A stretch of DNA of 64,000 bases from Enterococcus moraviensis ATCC BAA-383 (GTDB lineage: Bacteria > Bacillota > Bacilli > Lactobacillales > Enterococcaceae). The DNA lies in assembly GCF_000407445.1 (NCBI RefSeq), contig NZ_ASWB01000004.1, positions 186,001-250,000 on the forward strand, read 5' to 3'. Made by a program: the position numbers and the translations under genes. Shown here in pieces: positions 36,744 through 45,666 of this stretch; position 1 is the first letter of the stretch, and each line of letters starts with the position of its first letter. A model generated the notes under the pieces. It was not told where the DNA came from. It saw only the letters and a program-made list of their open reading frames with translations, and ran no database searches.

Positions 36744-37042
36744 GTGATTCCAAGTAAGGAGACTTATCTCACTGCGCTTGCCAAGTATTGTTCATTGTCT
36801 ACATTGATGGGTATTGTTTTAGTCGGTTTGCTCTGGGGAGAATTTTTTAACCTTGGCGTGATTCCAAGTAAGGATACTTCGCTCACTATGTTCGCCAAGT
36901 ACTGTTCATCATCTACTCTGGTGGTTATTGTTTTAGTCGATTTGTTCAAGGTAGGATTTTTTAACCTTGACGTGATTCCAAGTAAGGATACTTCGCTCAC
37001 TATGTTCGCCAAGTACTGTTCATCATCTACTCTGGCGAAGCC
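36744..37042. repeat. Tandem repeat, 114-bp unit, about 2.6 copies
   Basis: Units begin GTGATTCCAAGTAAGGA at 36744, 36858 and 36972, an exact 114-nt period (38 codons). The first copy has diverged; the second and third are almost identical. Because the period is a multiple of three, long frames stay open on both strands, which creates false ORFs. The 200 nt before it (36546-36743) show nothing. Confidence 0.85.
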
Positions 37043-37065
37043 AGTCGTAGTGATTCACAGCAAAT

Positions 37066-37181
37066 ACCCACTCTTTGGGGAAGAGTGGGAAAGGAGTTAA
37101 AAAATGAAAAAGTGTTTTGTTAGGGTTGTTTGTTGGTATACATATATAATACAAAGCAAATATGAATTTTTTGTGCATTAA
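37066..37181 (+). repeat. 110-bp direct repeat, copy 1, with a 25-codon ORF
   Basis: Starts ACCCACTCTTTGGGGAAGAG; the CCCACTCTT/AAGAGTGGG hairpin is followed by AAAGGAG and ATG at 37104. The frame (37104-37181) begins MKKCFVRVVCWYTYII. The same block recurs at 38361 with one 1-nt indel and few changes. Two copies flank the GH18 gene. Confidence 0.75.
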
Positions 37182-37241
37182 TTTAACTGAAACTGTAAAG
37201 CTTTTCTAAAGAAGTGTTTAAGATTCACACAAAAGCCCTAG

Positions 37242-38198
37242 CTAGTTGCCATTCATCGTATTGATCAATCGTTTTGTCCAGCTAAAATCGGTTTTTGTAA
37301 TGGTATCATCTCCAAACTGTTTTCCATCCCGATCGATTGCATAAACGAACATGCCGCCTTTTTGTCCATCTTTTGGATTCCATTTGGCATAAGCATAAGC
37401 TCGGCTGGTTTCATATGGTTCTACGGTATCATTCCAACGGTTGTGATCTTGTTCTTCTGGGAAAGAGATGCCTGGAAGAAACTGTTGTGGTGTGATCGAT
37501 GTTTTATAGGTGTTCCAAGTAGTGTCTAAAGAGCTAGCTGAGCGACCATACGCTTGTACAAATAGGTAATCAAAATAAGATGCTGTTTTTTTAAATAAAG
37601 AATGATTATCTTTGTTTGTATCATAAATCAATAGCTTATCAGTATTAGAATTTGGACCTAATTTTTTAGATAGGGCTTTGAATGTACCGACTGCCATTTC
37701 TTCTTGCTTAGCTGTCAAAGTAGATTCCATATCCACATCCAAACCATCTAAATTCCATGGTGTTAAATAAGTATCGATCAACTGTTGTGCGTATTTCTCA
37801 TATTCAGCAGTTGTTGGTATAGTACCTACATGTGGGACATTCCAAATTTCTCGGATATCGATCGTGCGAATAACACGTGTCCCTCTAGCGTGTAAGGTTG
37901 GAACATAAGTGTCTCTCAACGTATCCCAAAATTTTTGTTGATCAGTACCTGAGTTTACGTAATGGAAAACAGAGACAATATCCACACCTTCTGGAATATC
38001 TGTCATAGCGGTCACATTTTGATCAGGTAATGTAGAATTTGCATCGTGGGGCATTGTTACGTCTCGCCATGTACGATAGTAAGCCATCATAACAGGATCT
38101 TTTTGAGTTGGTTGTACGGCATCGGCTTGTGTCGATGATAAACTAAAGTTTAGTAGAAAGAAAATTGGAACAAGTAATAACGCTAACTTCTTAGACAT
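37242..38198 (-). CDS. Secreted GH18 endo-beta-N-acetylglucosaminidase/chitinase-like
   Basis: 318 residues. Signal peptide MSKKLALLLVPIFFLLNFSL with cleavage near TQADA. The catalytic DxxDxDxE is DGLDVDME (Asp151, 154, 156; Glu158 acid). Length and the MMAYYRTWRDVTMP start resemble enterococcal endo-beta-N-acetylglucosaminidases (Endo18A type), which trim N-glycans; a chitinase role is also possible. ATG 38198 follows AGAGGAG. No binding modules. It lies between two direct repeats, and a cre-like site is upstream. Confidence 0.87.
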   Translation of the reverse strand: MSKKLALLLVPIFFLLNFSLSSTQADAVQPTQKDPVMMAYYRTWRDVTMPHDANSTLPDQNVTAMTDIPEGVDIVSVFHYVNSGTDQQKFWDTLRDTYVPTLHARGTRVIRTIDIREIWNVPHVGTIPTTAEYEKYAQQLIDTYLTPWNLDGLDVDMESTLTAKQEEMAVGTFKALSKKLGPNSNTDKLLIYDTNKDNHSLFKKTASYFDYLFVQAYGRSASSLDTTWNTYKTSITPQQFLPGISFPEEQDHNRWNDTVEPYETSRAYAYAKWNPKDGQKGGMFVYAIDRDGKQFGDDTITKTDFSWTKRLINTMNGN

Positions 38199-38225
38199 AA
38201 AAACACTCCTCTTCTGTTGTTTTTT

Positions 38226-38240
38226 TGTAAAACGTTTACA
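38226..38240 (-). promoter_or_regulatory. cre-like palindrome before the GH18 gene
   Basis: TGTAAAACGTTTACA is palindromic with one extra base relative to the cre consensus TGTAAACGTTTACA. It sits 28-42 nt before the start codon, so CcpA or a LacI relative could repress the gene. Confidence 0.55.
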
Positions 38241-38360
38241 TTTCAAAAAAAGTGTAGCATAAAAAAATCTTCAAAAACAAGATTAAGTGCATTTATCAGC
38301 AATCTAGGTAGAAGTTTCAATTCAGTTGATTTTACTTGAAAATTTTCTCAAAAAAAAGAG

Positions 38361-38492
38361 ACCCACTCTTTGGGGAAGAGTGGGAAAAGGAGTTAAAAAA
38401 TGAAAAAGTGTTTTGTTAGGGTTGTTTGTTGGTATACTTGTATAATAAAGGGAAAATATGAATTTTTTATGATTAAAGTTTTCATAAAATAG
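38361..38492 (+). repeat. 110-bp direct repeat, copy 2, with a 30-codon ORF
   Basis: Same hairpin, AAAAGGAG site and ATG (38400) as copy 1; the frame MKKCFVRVVCWYTCII continues to a TAG at 38490-38492. Divergence from copy 1 is mainly after codon 13. It lies 230 nt before the penicillin-binding protein gene. Confidence 0.75.
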
Positions 38493-38721
38493 CACTTTTT
38501 TATACTGAAAATAAGAATTTCTATTTTTGACGGCTAGTTAAGTCAGTCAAAACATGGATTTCTTGATGGATTCTTAATATTTTCTACATAAAAATAAAAG
38601 AAAAACGTGGTAAAATAGGCAAAACAAAATCTATGTGTATTATTCATGCTAAAGCCGTATGAATAAACAGAACGAACTGTGTTAAAATGGCTTAGAAACT
38701 TTTATATAAAGAGGGAGCACT

Positions 38722-40884
38722 ATGGACTTTAAAACAATTATGGGAAAAATAAAAACAGGTTTCCAAGTTTTCTGGGCTTGGATCAAACCTTATCTTGCTC
38801 GTTTTCATCACTGGAGAAAACGAATTTGGAAAAAATATCAAATCAACAAAATTATTTTGCTATTAGGGATGGTTGTTGTTTTAGTGGCCAGTATCTATTT
38901 ATTTACCCTAGCTAAGTCAGCAAATGTTGGCGCTTTGAAAAAAGGGCTGGAGGAATCTACCGTTATTTACGATAAAAATGGAGATGAAGCTGGTAAGCTA
39001 TTTGGGCAAAAAGGAACATTTGTCACGATTGACCAAATTTCTCCTTATGTTAAAGATGCGTTGATTTCAACAGAGGATCGAAATTTTGAAACCCATCACG
39101 GCTATGACATCAAAGGATTGTTACGTGCGGTCGTTGGGAAATTAAGCTTTGGTATGATCGGTGGTGGCGGTGGTGGTAGTACAATCACACAGCAGCTAGC
39201 CAAAAATGCCTACCTCACACAAGAACAAACAATGACGCGTAAAGCACGAGAGTTATTTTTGGCAATTGAAATCGAGAAAAAATATGATAAGTCGCAGATT
39301 TTAGAAATGTATCTGAATAATTCTTACTTCGGTAACGGTGTTTGGGGAATTGAAGATGCATCCCACAAATATTTTGCTGTTAGTGCTAGTGAACTTTCGG
39401 TTGGCCAAGCAGCAACTTTAGTTGGAATGTTGAAAGGACCAGGTATCTATAACCCCATCGACTACGTTGAAAATGCAGTTAATCGCCGTAATACAGTTCT
39501 GCAGTTAATGGTAGATAATGGCAAATTATCTCAAGGTGAAGCGGATGCCCAAGCAGGTGTTGATATGGGTAGTATGCTAGTTGATAATTATTCTGACCAA
39601 AATTCAGACTATAGATATCCCTATTATTTTGATGCAGTCATCGATGAAGCCGTTAATAAATATGGATTAAAAGAAGAAGATCTGCTGAATAAAGGATATA
39701 AAATTTATACAGCGTTAGACCAAAATTATCAAAAAGCAATGGAACAAACCTATGCTAATGATGCCTTATTCCCACCAAATGCAGAAGATGGCGCAATGGT
39801 TCAAAGTGGGTCTGTTGCACTTGATCCAAAATCAGGTGGTGTGCAAGGAGTAGTTGGTGGACGTGGGGAACACGTATATCGTGGCTTTAACTTTGCGACC
39901 CAAACAAAACGTTCACCGGGTTCATCTTTAAAACCAATTTCTGTTTATACGCCAGCTTTAGAATCAGGAATGAAACCAAATAGTATTTTAGAAGATAAGC
40001 CCCAAGATTATTACCCAGCTGAAAACTACAGTAGAACAAGCAGTGGTGAAGTGACAATGTATCAAGCGTTAGGTGAAAGTTTGAATCTACCTGCAGTTTG
40101 GACCTTGCATAAAATTGGGTTAGATAAAGGGTTTGAAAAAACAGAGAAATTTGGTATTCCCTTAGCAAAAGAAGATAAGTATTACGGATTAGCTCTGGGT
40201 GGATTAAAAACAGGTGTGTCGCCACTTACGATGGCGAGTGCGTATAGTGCGTTTGCCAATGACGGTGTTCAACCAGAGGCGCATCTTATCACCAAAATTG
40301 TTGATTCAACAGGCGCTGTGATCGAAGACAACACCAATGCGAAAACAAAACAAGTCATTACAAAAGATACCGCAGATCAAATGACAAGTATGCTTTTAGG
40401 CGTATTTAGTTCAGGAACTGGGATCAACGCCGATCCAGCAGGTTATGTTATGGCAGGAAAAACAGGGACAACTGAAACGAATTTTGATACTGATAAAACC
40501 AATGACCAATGGGTTGTGGGATATACACCAGATGTGGTGGTTGCAACATGGTTAGGTTTTGAGCAAACAAGTGAAAGTCATTATCTGCAAGGAAGCAGTG
40601 CCACGCATGCTTCAACTGTATTCAGTAGCCAGACCCAAGGCATTTTACCTTACACAGCACAAACACCATTCACAGTAGCCGATGCCTATGCAACAGGCGG
40701 AATCGTACAGCCAGCAGGAGAGGTTACAACACCTGATAATAATGATGATTGGAAAGACAGCGTCAAAGATATTGGTGGACAAGTCAAAGAAGGTGCCAAA
40801 GATATCGGCGGTAAACTCAAAGAAGGTTGGGACAATGCAAAAAATGGGTTGAAAGACTTCTTTGGTGGCTTAACGGGAGAATAA
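38722..40884 (+). CDS. pbp2A: Class A penicillin-binding protein (PBP2A-like)
   Basis: 720 residues. Short cytoplasmic N-terminus, membrane helix at about 43-64, GT51 glycosyltransferase domain (STEDRNFETHHGYD, GGSTITQQLAKNAYL), and transpeptidase domain with Ser401 in SSLKP, the ESLNLP motif and Lys580 in KTGTTE. It polymerises and crosslinks peptidoglycan outside the membrane. The C-terminal tail has amphipathic repeats (KDIGGQVKEGAKDIGGKLKE). GAGGGAGC precedes the ATG. The exact paralogue (PBP2A versus 1A/1B) is inferred from length and the following YlbF-type gene. Confidence 0.9.
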   Translation: MDFKTIMGKIKTGFQVFWAWIKPYLARFHHWRKRIWKKYQINKIILLLGMVVVLVASIYLFTLAKSANVGALKKGLEESTVIYDKNGDEAGKLFGQKGTFVTIDQISPYVKDALISTEDRNFETHHGYDIKGLLRAVVGKLSFGMIGGGGGGSTITQQLAKNAYLTQEQTMTRKARELFLAIEIEKKYDKSQILEMYLNNSYFGNGVWGIEDASHKYFAVSASELSVGQAATLVGMLKGPGIYNPIDYVENAVNRRNTVLQLMVDNGKLSQGEADAQAGVDMGSMLVDNYSDQNSDYRYPYYFDAVIDEAVNKYGLKEEDLLNKGYKIYTALDQNYQKAMEQTYANDALFPPNAEDGAMVQSGSVALDPKSGGVQGVVGGRGEHVYRGFNFATQTKRSPGSSLKPISVYTPALESGMKPNSILEDKPQDYYPAENYSRTSSGEVTMYQALGESLNLPAVWTLHKIGLDKGFEKTEKFGIPLAKEDKYYGLALGGLKTGVSPLTMASAYSAFANDGVQPEAHLITKIVDSTGAVIEDNTNAKTKQVITKDTADQMTSMLLGVFSSGTGINADPAGYVMAGKTGTTETNFDTDKTNDQWVVGYTPDVVVATWLGFEQTSESHYLQGSSATHASTVFSSQTQGILPYTAQTPFTVADAYATGGIVQPAGEVTTPDNNDDWKDSVKDIGGQVKEGAKDIGGKLKEGWDNAKNGLKDFFGGLTGE

Positions 40885-40952
40885 TCGGTTTGAAAACAAA
40901 TCAAAGAATGGTACAATCAAAGAGAAGAATTTATAGAAACGAGGGAGATTGA

Positions 40953-41294
40953 ATGAGTAATATTTATGATACAGCCAATCAAGTAGAACGCGAAATCCGT
41001 GAAATGGACGAATTTAAAGCGTTGGAACAAGCTTATGCAGATGTAAAAGCAGATGAAGAAGCGTACAAATTATTTAAAGAATTCCAAACCTTCCAACAAG
41101 GATTACAAGAAAAACAAATGCGTGGCGAAGAATTTTCAGAAGAAGATGCTGAAAAAGCGCAAGCTTTAGCGACAGAGGTTCAAGCAGCAGAAGTCATCAA
41201 TCAATTGATGCAAAAAGAACAAGCATTCAGTTTGATCGTCAATGATTTGAACCGTATTATCATGACACCAATTCGTGATTTGTATAACGATTAA
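40953..41294 (+). CDS. YlbF/YheA family protein (UPF0342)
   Basis: 113 residues, all helical, acidic, Gln/Glu-rich, with [19 protein letters not shown] and [14 protein letters not shown] typical of the YheA/YmcA/YlbF family. YlbF and YmcA relatives work with RNase Y in RNA turnover; the role of the UPF0342 branch is unclear. GAGGGAG before the ATG. It follows the PBP gene by 68 nt. Confidence 0.85.
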   Translation: MSNIYDTANQVEREIREMDEFKALEQAYADVKADEEAYKLFKEFQTFQQGLQEKQMRGEEFSEEDAEKAQALATEVQAAEVINQLMQKEQAFSLIVNDLNRIIMTPIRDLYND

Positions 41295-41305
41295 GAGATA
41301 AATCC

Positions 41306-41361
41306 AAAGCTTTTAGAGATAGTTGATAAGAAATATCATCAACTATCTTTAAAAGCTTTTT
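41306..41361 (+). terminator. Terminator
   Basis: AAAGCTTTTAGAGATAGTTG pairs with CAACTATCTTTAAAAGCTTT (one bulge), then a T run. Confidence 0.88.
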
Positions 41362-41498
41362 TTGCCATCTTAACTAAGTATGAATCCATCCTGTATGCCG
41401 ACCATCAAAAACACATGAAATAACAAAAAAGCTCGCAATTTGCGCCGTTTTAATGATATAGTAATACTAAACGAAAAAATGATTGGGGAACAAAAAGT

Positions 41499-42104
41499 AT
41501 GATTGGTATTTATGATTACACAGTTATTCTAACATATGGAAACGCCGTTTTTTCAATAGTTGGAATGTATTTAGCATTGACTCAACATATCGTAGAAGCA
41601 ATTTTTTGTTTGGTACTTTCTGGTATTTGCGATATGTTTGACGGGTTCGTTGCGAATCTTAAAGAACGTACGAAAAGTGAAATGTGTTATGGGATTCAAA
41701 TCGATTCACTCGCTGATTTGATTAGTTTTGGGGTTTTCCCAACTGTTTTAGGCTATGCATCTGGTCTGACACAAGGAATTTATCTGCCATTATTTGTCTT
41801 TTATATCTTAGCAGCGTTGATTCGTTTAGCGCATTATAATGTAACCGAAATGGAAAGAAAAGAGCAGTGCGACGGTTGTCGAGAATATTATGAAGGGTTG
41901 CCAGTAACGAGCAGCGCTGCATTGATTCCATTGCTGTTCTTTGTTGCTGGACGGTTGCATATCGCGATTACTTTAGTTTATCCAGCCGCATTATTGGCTA
42001 TAGGATTTCTATTTATTTCAAAGGTGAAAATCAAAAAAGTCGATCCGAGAAAATTAGCTTTCGGAGCCTTTGTGGGCGCTGTAGTCGCTTTTTTCATTCG
42101 CTAA
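41499..42104 (+). CDS. pssA: CDP-diacylglycerol--serine O-phosphatidyltransferase
   Basis: 201 residues with about six membrane helices. The CDP-alcohol phosphotransferase signature is present as DMFDGFVAN..GIQIDSLAD. All four Asp are there, but the usual Arg after Ala is Asn (AN instead of AR). It should make phosphatidylserine from CDP-diacylglycerol and serine. The next gene is phosphatidylserine decarboxylase, which settles the assignment over PgsA. A GGGG-type site precedes the ATG. Confidence 0.83.
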   Translation: MIGIYDYTVILTYGNAVFSIVGMYLALTQHIVEAIFCLVLSGICDMFDGFVANLKERTKSEMCYGIQIDSLADLISFGVFPTVLGYASGLTQGIYLPLFVFYILAALIRLAHYNVTEMERKEQCDGCREYYEGLPVTSSAALIPLLFFVAGRLHIAITLVYPAALLAIGFLFISKVKIKKVDPRKLAFGAFVGAVVAFFIR

Positions 42105-42125
42105 ATTTTTCAAAGGGGGAAAGAT

Positions 42126-42995
42126 ATGGAGAAACGCTTTAAAACAAAGGCTATTATTGAAAACGATAGTCAGGCATTAAATTTTTTATATAAGAATCCG
42201 CTTGGACGATTTATGCTAAAAGGACTTATTCAACCACCGATTACTAAAATTGCGGGTGCGTATTTAAATAGTTCAATGTCAAAAAGAATGATTACTGGTT
42301 TTATCAAAAAAAATCAGCTTCAAATGACTGATTATGAGCCAATGGCTTATACGTCGTTCAATCATTTCTTTATGCGAGAAATAAAATCTAGTGCGCGTAC
42401 ATTAACGCAAAATGCAGCTTCTTTAAGTGCACCATGCGATGGTAAAGTGACGGTTTATCCAATCACTGCGGAGCAAACATTTAAAGTAAAACATTCAGAA
42501 TACTCTGTTTCAGAATTACTTAACAGCACAGATCTTGCGGAGGAATGGCAAGCTGGGTGTGCTGTTATTTTTCGTTTGACACCAGATGATTATCATCATT
42601 ACTATTTTATTGATGAAGGAAAAATTCTTGACCATCAGAAAGTGGCGGGTGTTTTCCATACAGTTCAACCAATTGCAGTTTATAATCAACCGGTATTTTC
42701 ACGGAATACGCGAGAGATTACAATCATTGAAACGGAAAAATTCGGGAAAATAGCACAAATTGAAGTGGGCGCTTTAATGGTTGGCAAGATCAAGAATCTA
42801 AAACAATCTGGTGAATGTCAACGCTTTGAGAAAAAGGGCTGGTTTGAATTTGGCGGGTCAACTGTGATTTTATTGTTCCAAAAAAATCAAGTGACTATTG
42901 ATCCAGAAATTTGGCAGAATACTGAAAACAATCTGGAAACAATTGTGAAATTTGGGGAAGTTATTGGTCAAGCAGTGGAGGGAAGTCATGAATAA
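42126..42995 (+). CDS. psd: Phosphatidylserine decarboxylase
   Basis: 289 residues. Converts phosphatidylserine to phosphatidylethanolamine at the membrane. The self-cleavage motif is FGGST with Ser245 as the pyruvoyl precursor; FNHFFMREIK, SAPCDGKV, FRLTPDDYHHYYF (catalytic His) and VGALMVGKI are family blocks. AAAGGGGG precedes the ATG, 21 nt after pssA. It overlaps the next gene by 8 nt. Confidence 0.9.
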   Translation: MEKRFKTKAIIENDSQALNFLYKNPLGRFMLKGLIQPPITKIAGAYLNSSMSKRMITGFIKKNQLQMTDYEPMAYTSFNHFFMREIKSSARTLTQNAASLSAPCDGKVTVYPITAEQTFKVKHSEYSVSELLNSTDLAEEWQAGCAVIFRLTPDDYHHYYFIDEGKILDHQKVAGVFHTVQPIAVYNQPVFSRNTREITIIETEKFGKIAQIEVGALMVGKIKNLKQSGECQRFEKKGWFEFGGSTVILLFQKNQVTIDPEIWQNTENNLETIVKFGEVIGQAVEGSHE

Positions 42996-44133
42996 GTTCG
43001 CTTTTTTGATTATTGGATCGTTATTTCTTTTAAGTAATTATTATATTGGCAAGAAATTTCTTTCTATACTAGCCCAGTTTTCATTTTTCAAGTATCCGTT
43101 GATCTTGTGGCTAATTATTGGTGTATTAGCCTTGACCTCAATGCTAACGTTATTATTATTTGATGCTAATGTAGGCGGATTGATTGGGAAAATTGGGAGT
43201 TACTGGCTATCATTTTGGTTTTTGTCGTTCGTCATTTTTGGACTGAGTGATTTGGTCTTAACAATAGCGAAAAAAATTATCACTGTTCAAGCAAAATCAG
43301 AATTGATTGTTTGGTTAGTATCAACAGTCTTGATTGTGGTGTTGTTTTGTTATGGATCATGGCAAGCGCAACAAATCAAAACAATCAGTTATCAAGTGAC
43401 AATCGATAAATCAGCAAGCAATCGACCGAAAACAGTAAAAGCCGTTTTGATCAGTGATTTACATCTAGGCTATGTCAACGATGCAAAAAAATTAGAAAAA
43501 ATTGTGACTAAAATTAACCAACTGCATCCAGACATTGTTTTTATTTCAGGAGATCTATTTGATGGAAACTACAAAGCGCTCCAAGATACACAGCAGATGG
43601 AAAAGCAATTTAAACGTCTTTCATCAACATACGGAACCTATCTGTGTTGGGGCAATCATGATGCTGGAGAAACATTTGAGAAGATGAAAGCGTTAGTTAA
43701 AGCGTCTAATATTACACTGCTTGAAGATGAAATGACAGTTGTAGGTGAAGAACTATTAGTTGTCGGTCGAAAAGACAGTAGCCCCATCGGTTCACAAGAT
43801 GGCAGTCGAAAAAGTATTCAAGAGCAGTTCAACAAAGTAGGCAACAAGTTACCAAAAATCATCTTGGATCATCAGCCATCTAATATTGATGAGTATAAAC
43901 ATGCGAATGAACTGATTCTGTCAGGTCACACTCACCAAGGACAGATTTTTCCCTTTAATTTAGTAACAAAAGCTTATTTTACAGTAGATTATGGATACTA
44001 TCGTAAAAATGAAAATAGTCCTCAAGTGATTGTTTCTTCTGGTGTTGGTACTTGGGGTCCTCCAATGAGAATCGGCACACAAAGTGAAATAGTTCAAATT
44101 GATATTACCGTAAATGGAGACCACGCTAAGTAA
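42988..44133 (+). CDS. Membrane-anchored metallophosphoesterase (YkuE-like)
   Basis: 381 residues. Four N-terminal membrane segments to about residue 135, then a calcineurin-like domain: LISDLHLGY (Asp, His), SGDLFDG, CWGNHDAG and LSGHTHQGQ. YkuE-like enzymes act on lipid-linked or UDP-linked phosphates. Since it overlaps psd, a role in lipid turnover is plausible but unproven. GGAGGGAAG before the ATG at 42988; an earlier frame start lies inside psd. Confidence 0.83.
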   Translation: MNKFAFLIIGSLFLLSNYYIGKKFLSILAQFSFFKYPLILWLIIGVLALTSMLTLLLFDANVGGLIGKIGSYWLSFWFLSFVIFGLSDLVLTIAKKIITVQAKSELIVWLVSTVLIVVLFCYGSWQAQQIKTISYQVTIDKSASNRPKTVKAVLISDLHLGYVNDAKKLEKIVTKINQLHPDIVFISGDLFDGNYKALQDTQQMEKQFKRLSSTYGTYLCWGNHDAGETFEKMKALVKASNITLLEDEMTVVGEELLVVGRKDSSPIGSQDGSRKSIQEQFNKVGNKLPKIILDHQPSNIDEYKHANELILSGHTHQGQIFPFNLVTKAYFTVDYGYYRKNENSPQVIVSSGVGTWGPPMRIGTQSEIVQIDITVNGDHAK

Positions 44134-44276
44134 CCATGTTTAGGAAGTGCTGATGAATGACTGGAGACTATAAAAATAGTCATTAGGTTAAGCGATTTGG
44201 ATGGAAAAAGTCAACTGTTCCTAGTGTGCTAATGAATTCTACACTACTACTTTTTCAGCGAGTTTATTTAATTTAA

Positions 44277-44325
44277 AAACGTGGAGTGAACCAGCGGAGT
44301 GGTTTTTTCCACGTTTTTTTTATTT
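44277..44325 (+). terminator. Terminator of the lipid operon
   Basis: AACGTGGA pairs with TCCACGTT around an inner ACC..GGT stem, then eight Ts. Confidence 0.85.
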
Positions 44326-44433
44326 TCCACCTAAAAAAATAGAAAACGAACAAGTTTTCGTATGTTTTTACTGACCGCTTCTAAATAAAATGATATGATT
44401 AAGGAAAAGAATTCAGGCAAATAGGAGGACCTT

Positions 44434-45666
44434 ATGAAAGTATTGCATACGGCAGATTTACATCTAGATCGGTCTTTTGAAGGCCTAAAAAATAGTCCAA
44501 AACAACTCGTTGAGAAATTACAAAAAGCCAATCATAACGCGCTCACAGCGATTGTTGATATAGCAATAAGGAATCAAGTAGATGCCGTTATCTTTGCAGG
44601 TGACACATTTCATCAAAGTCGGACATCTATTCGAACGCAAGCTTATTTTATTGATGAAATGAAACGTTTGGAACAAGCCAAAATTCCTGTGTTCATGTCC
44701 TTTGGCAATCATGATTACTATGTAGCAGAACGTTATTGGTTTGATTTTCCAAAAAATATGTTTCTTTTTCAGAAAGAACAAGTTGAGACGCATTATTTTA
44801 TGACGAAAAACCAGGAGAAAGTAGCTGTTTCTGGATTTAGTTATGAACATCCATGGATCAATACAGATAAGTTAACAGAGTTTCCTGTAAAAGATCCTGC
44901 TGCAGACCTACATATTGGCATGTATCATGGCGATACGACGAATAATGGGCAACAGAATTATGCTCCGTTTTCATTTAGCGAAATGAAAACAAAAGGCTAT
45001 GACTATTGGGCGTTAGGCCATATTCATCAACCCCAAGTTGTGAGTGCGGATCCTTTGATCGTGTATCCTGGAACACCACAAGGCCATACAAAAAAAGAGC
45101 GAACAGTACAAGGCGTTGCGATTGTATCAGTTGAATCTGGTCATGCAACTGTTCGATTTGAACCGGTAGCCCAAATTACTTGGCAGACAGAGCAATATTC
45201 AATGAGTCAAGCTAGAAATTTACAAGAAGTACTAAGCCTGTTAACCAAATTATTGTTGGAAAATCGATTGGATCAAGACCAGGTAGTGTTAAAGCAGATT
45301 CAATTGACGGATATTGATCAGTTGGGTGAAGAATTCCAGATATCATATGAAAATGGCGAATTACTTCAATACTTACAAACTATGTTACTTCAGAAAACAA
45401 ATGAGTCTCTCTTTTTATTTCAAGTAGAAGTTTTGTCCGATGATGTTGAAAAAAAAGTCAGGATCAATGCTGCGCCGGAACTGTTAAATCAGCTGGAGAA
45501 GAATTATTTGCAGGCCGATATATTTTCAAATACGTTACAAGAATTAATGCAAAATCCGTTGTTCTCTTCTGTTGTTTCACTAAACGAAGAATGGCGTGGG
45601 CAGACGCTCAAGCAAGCTGACCAAAAAATACAAGAAGATTTTGTTATTCAGGAGGATCAGTTATGA
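44434..45666 (+). CDS. yhaO: DNA repair exonuclease, YhaO (SbcD/Mre11-like)
   Basis: 410 residues. The metal-dependent phosphoesterase motifs are HTADLHLD, FAGDTFH, SFGNHDYY, GMYHGD and LGHIHQPQ. It is the nuclease partner of YhaN. GGAGGACC before the ATG. It overlaps yhaN by 4 nt, so a stoichiometric complex is likely. Confidence 0.9.
   Translation: MKVLHTADLHLDRSFEGLKNSPKQLVEKLQKANHNALTAIVDIAIRNQVDAVIFAGDTFHQSRTSIRTQAYFIDEMKRLEQAKIPVFMSFGNHDYYVAERYWFDFPKNMFLFQKEQVETHYFMTKNQEKVAVSGFSYEHPWINTDKLTEFPVKDPAADLHIGMYHGDTTNNGQQNYAPFSFSEMKTKGYDYWALGHIHQPQVVSADPLIVYPGTPQGHTKKERTVQGVAIVSVESGHATVRFEPVAQITWQTEQYSMSQARNLQEVLSLLTKLLLENRLDQDQVVLKQIQLTDIDQLGEEFQISYENGELLQYLQTMLLQKTNESLFLFQVEVLSDDVEKKVRINAAPELLNQLEKNYLQADIFSNTLQELMQNPLFSSVVSLNEEWRGQTLKQADQKIQEDFVIQEDQL

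Noticed and set aside
36714-37100. 128-codon plus ORF and 82-codon minus ORF
   Set aside because: Both exist only because the 114-nt repeat period is a multiple of three; no ribosome site, repetitive product.
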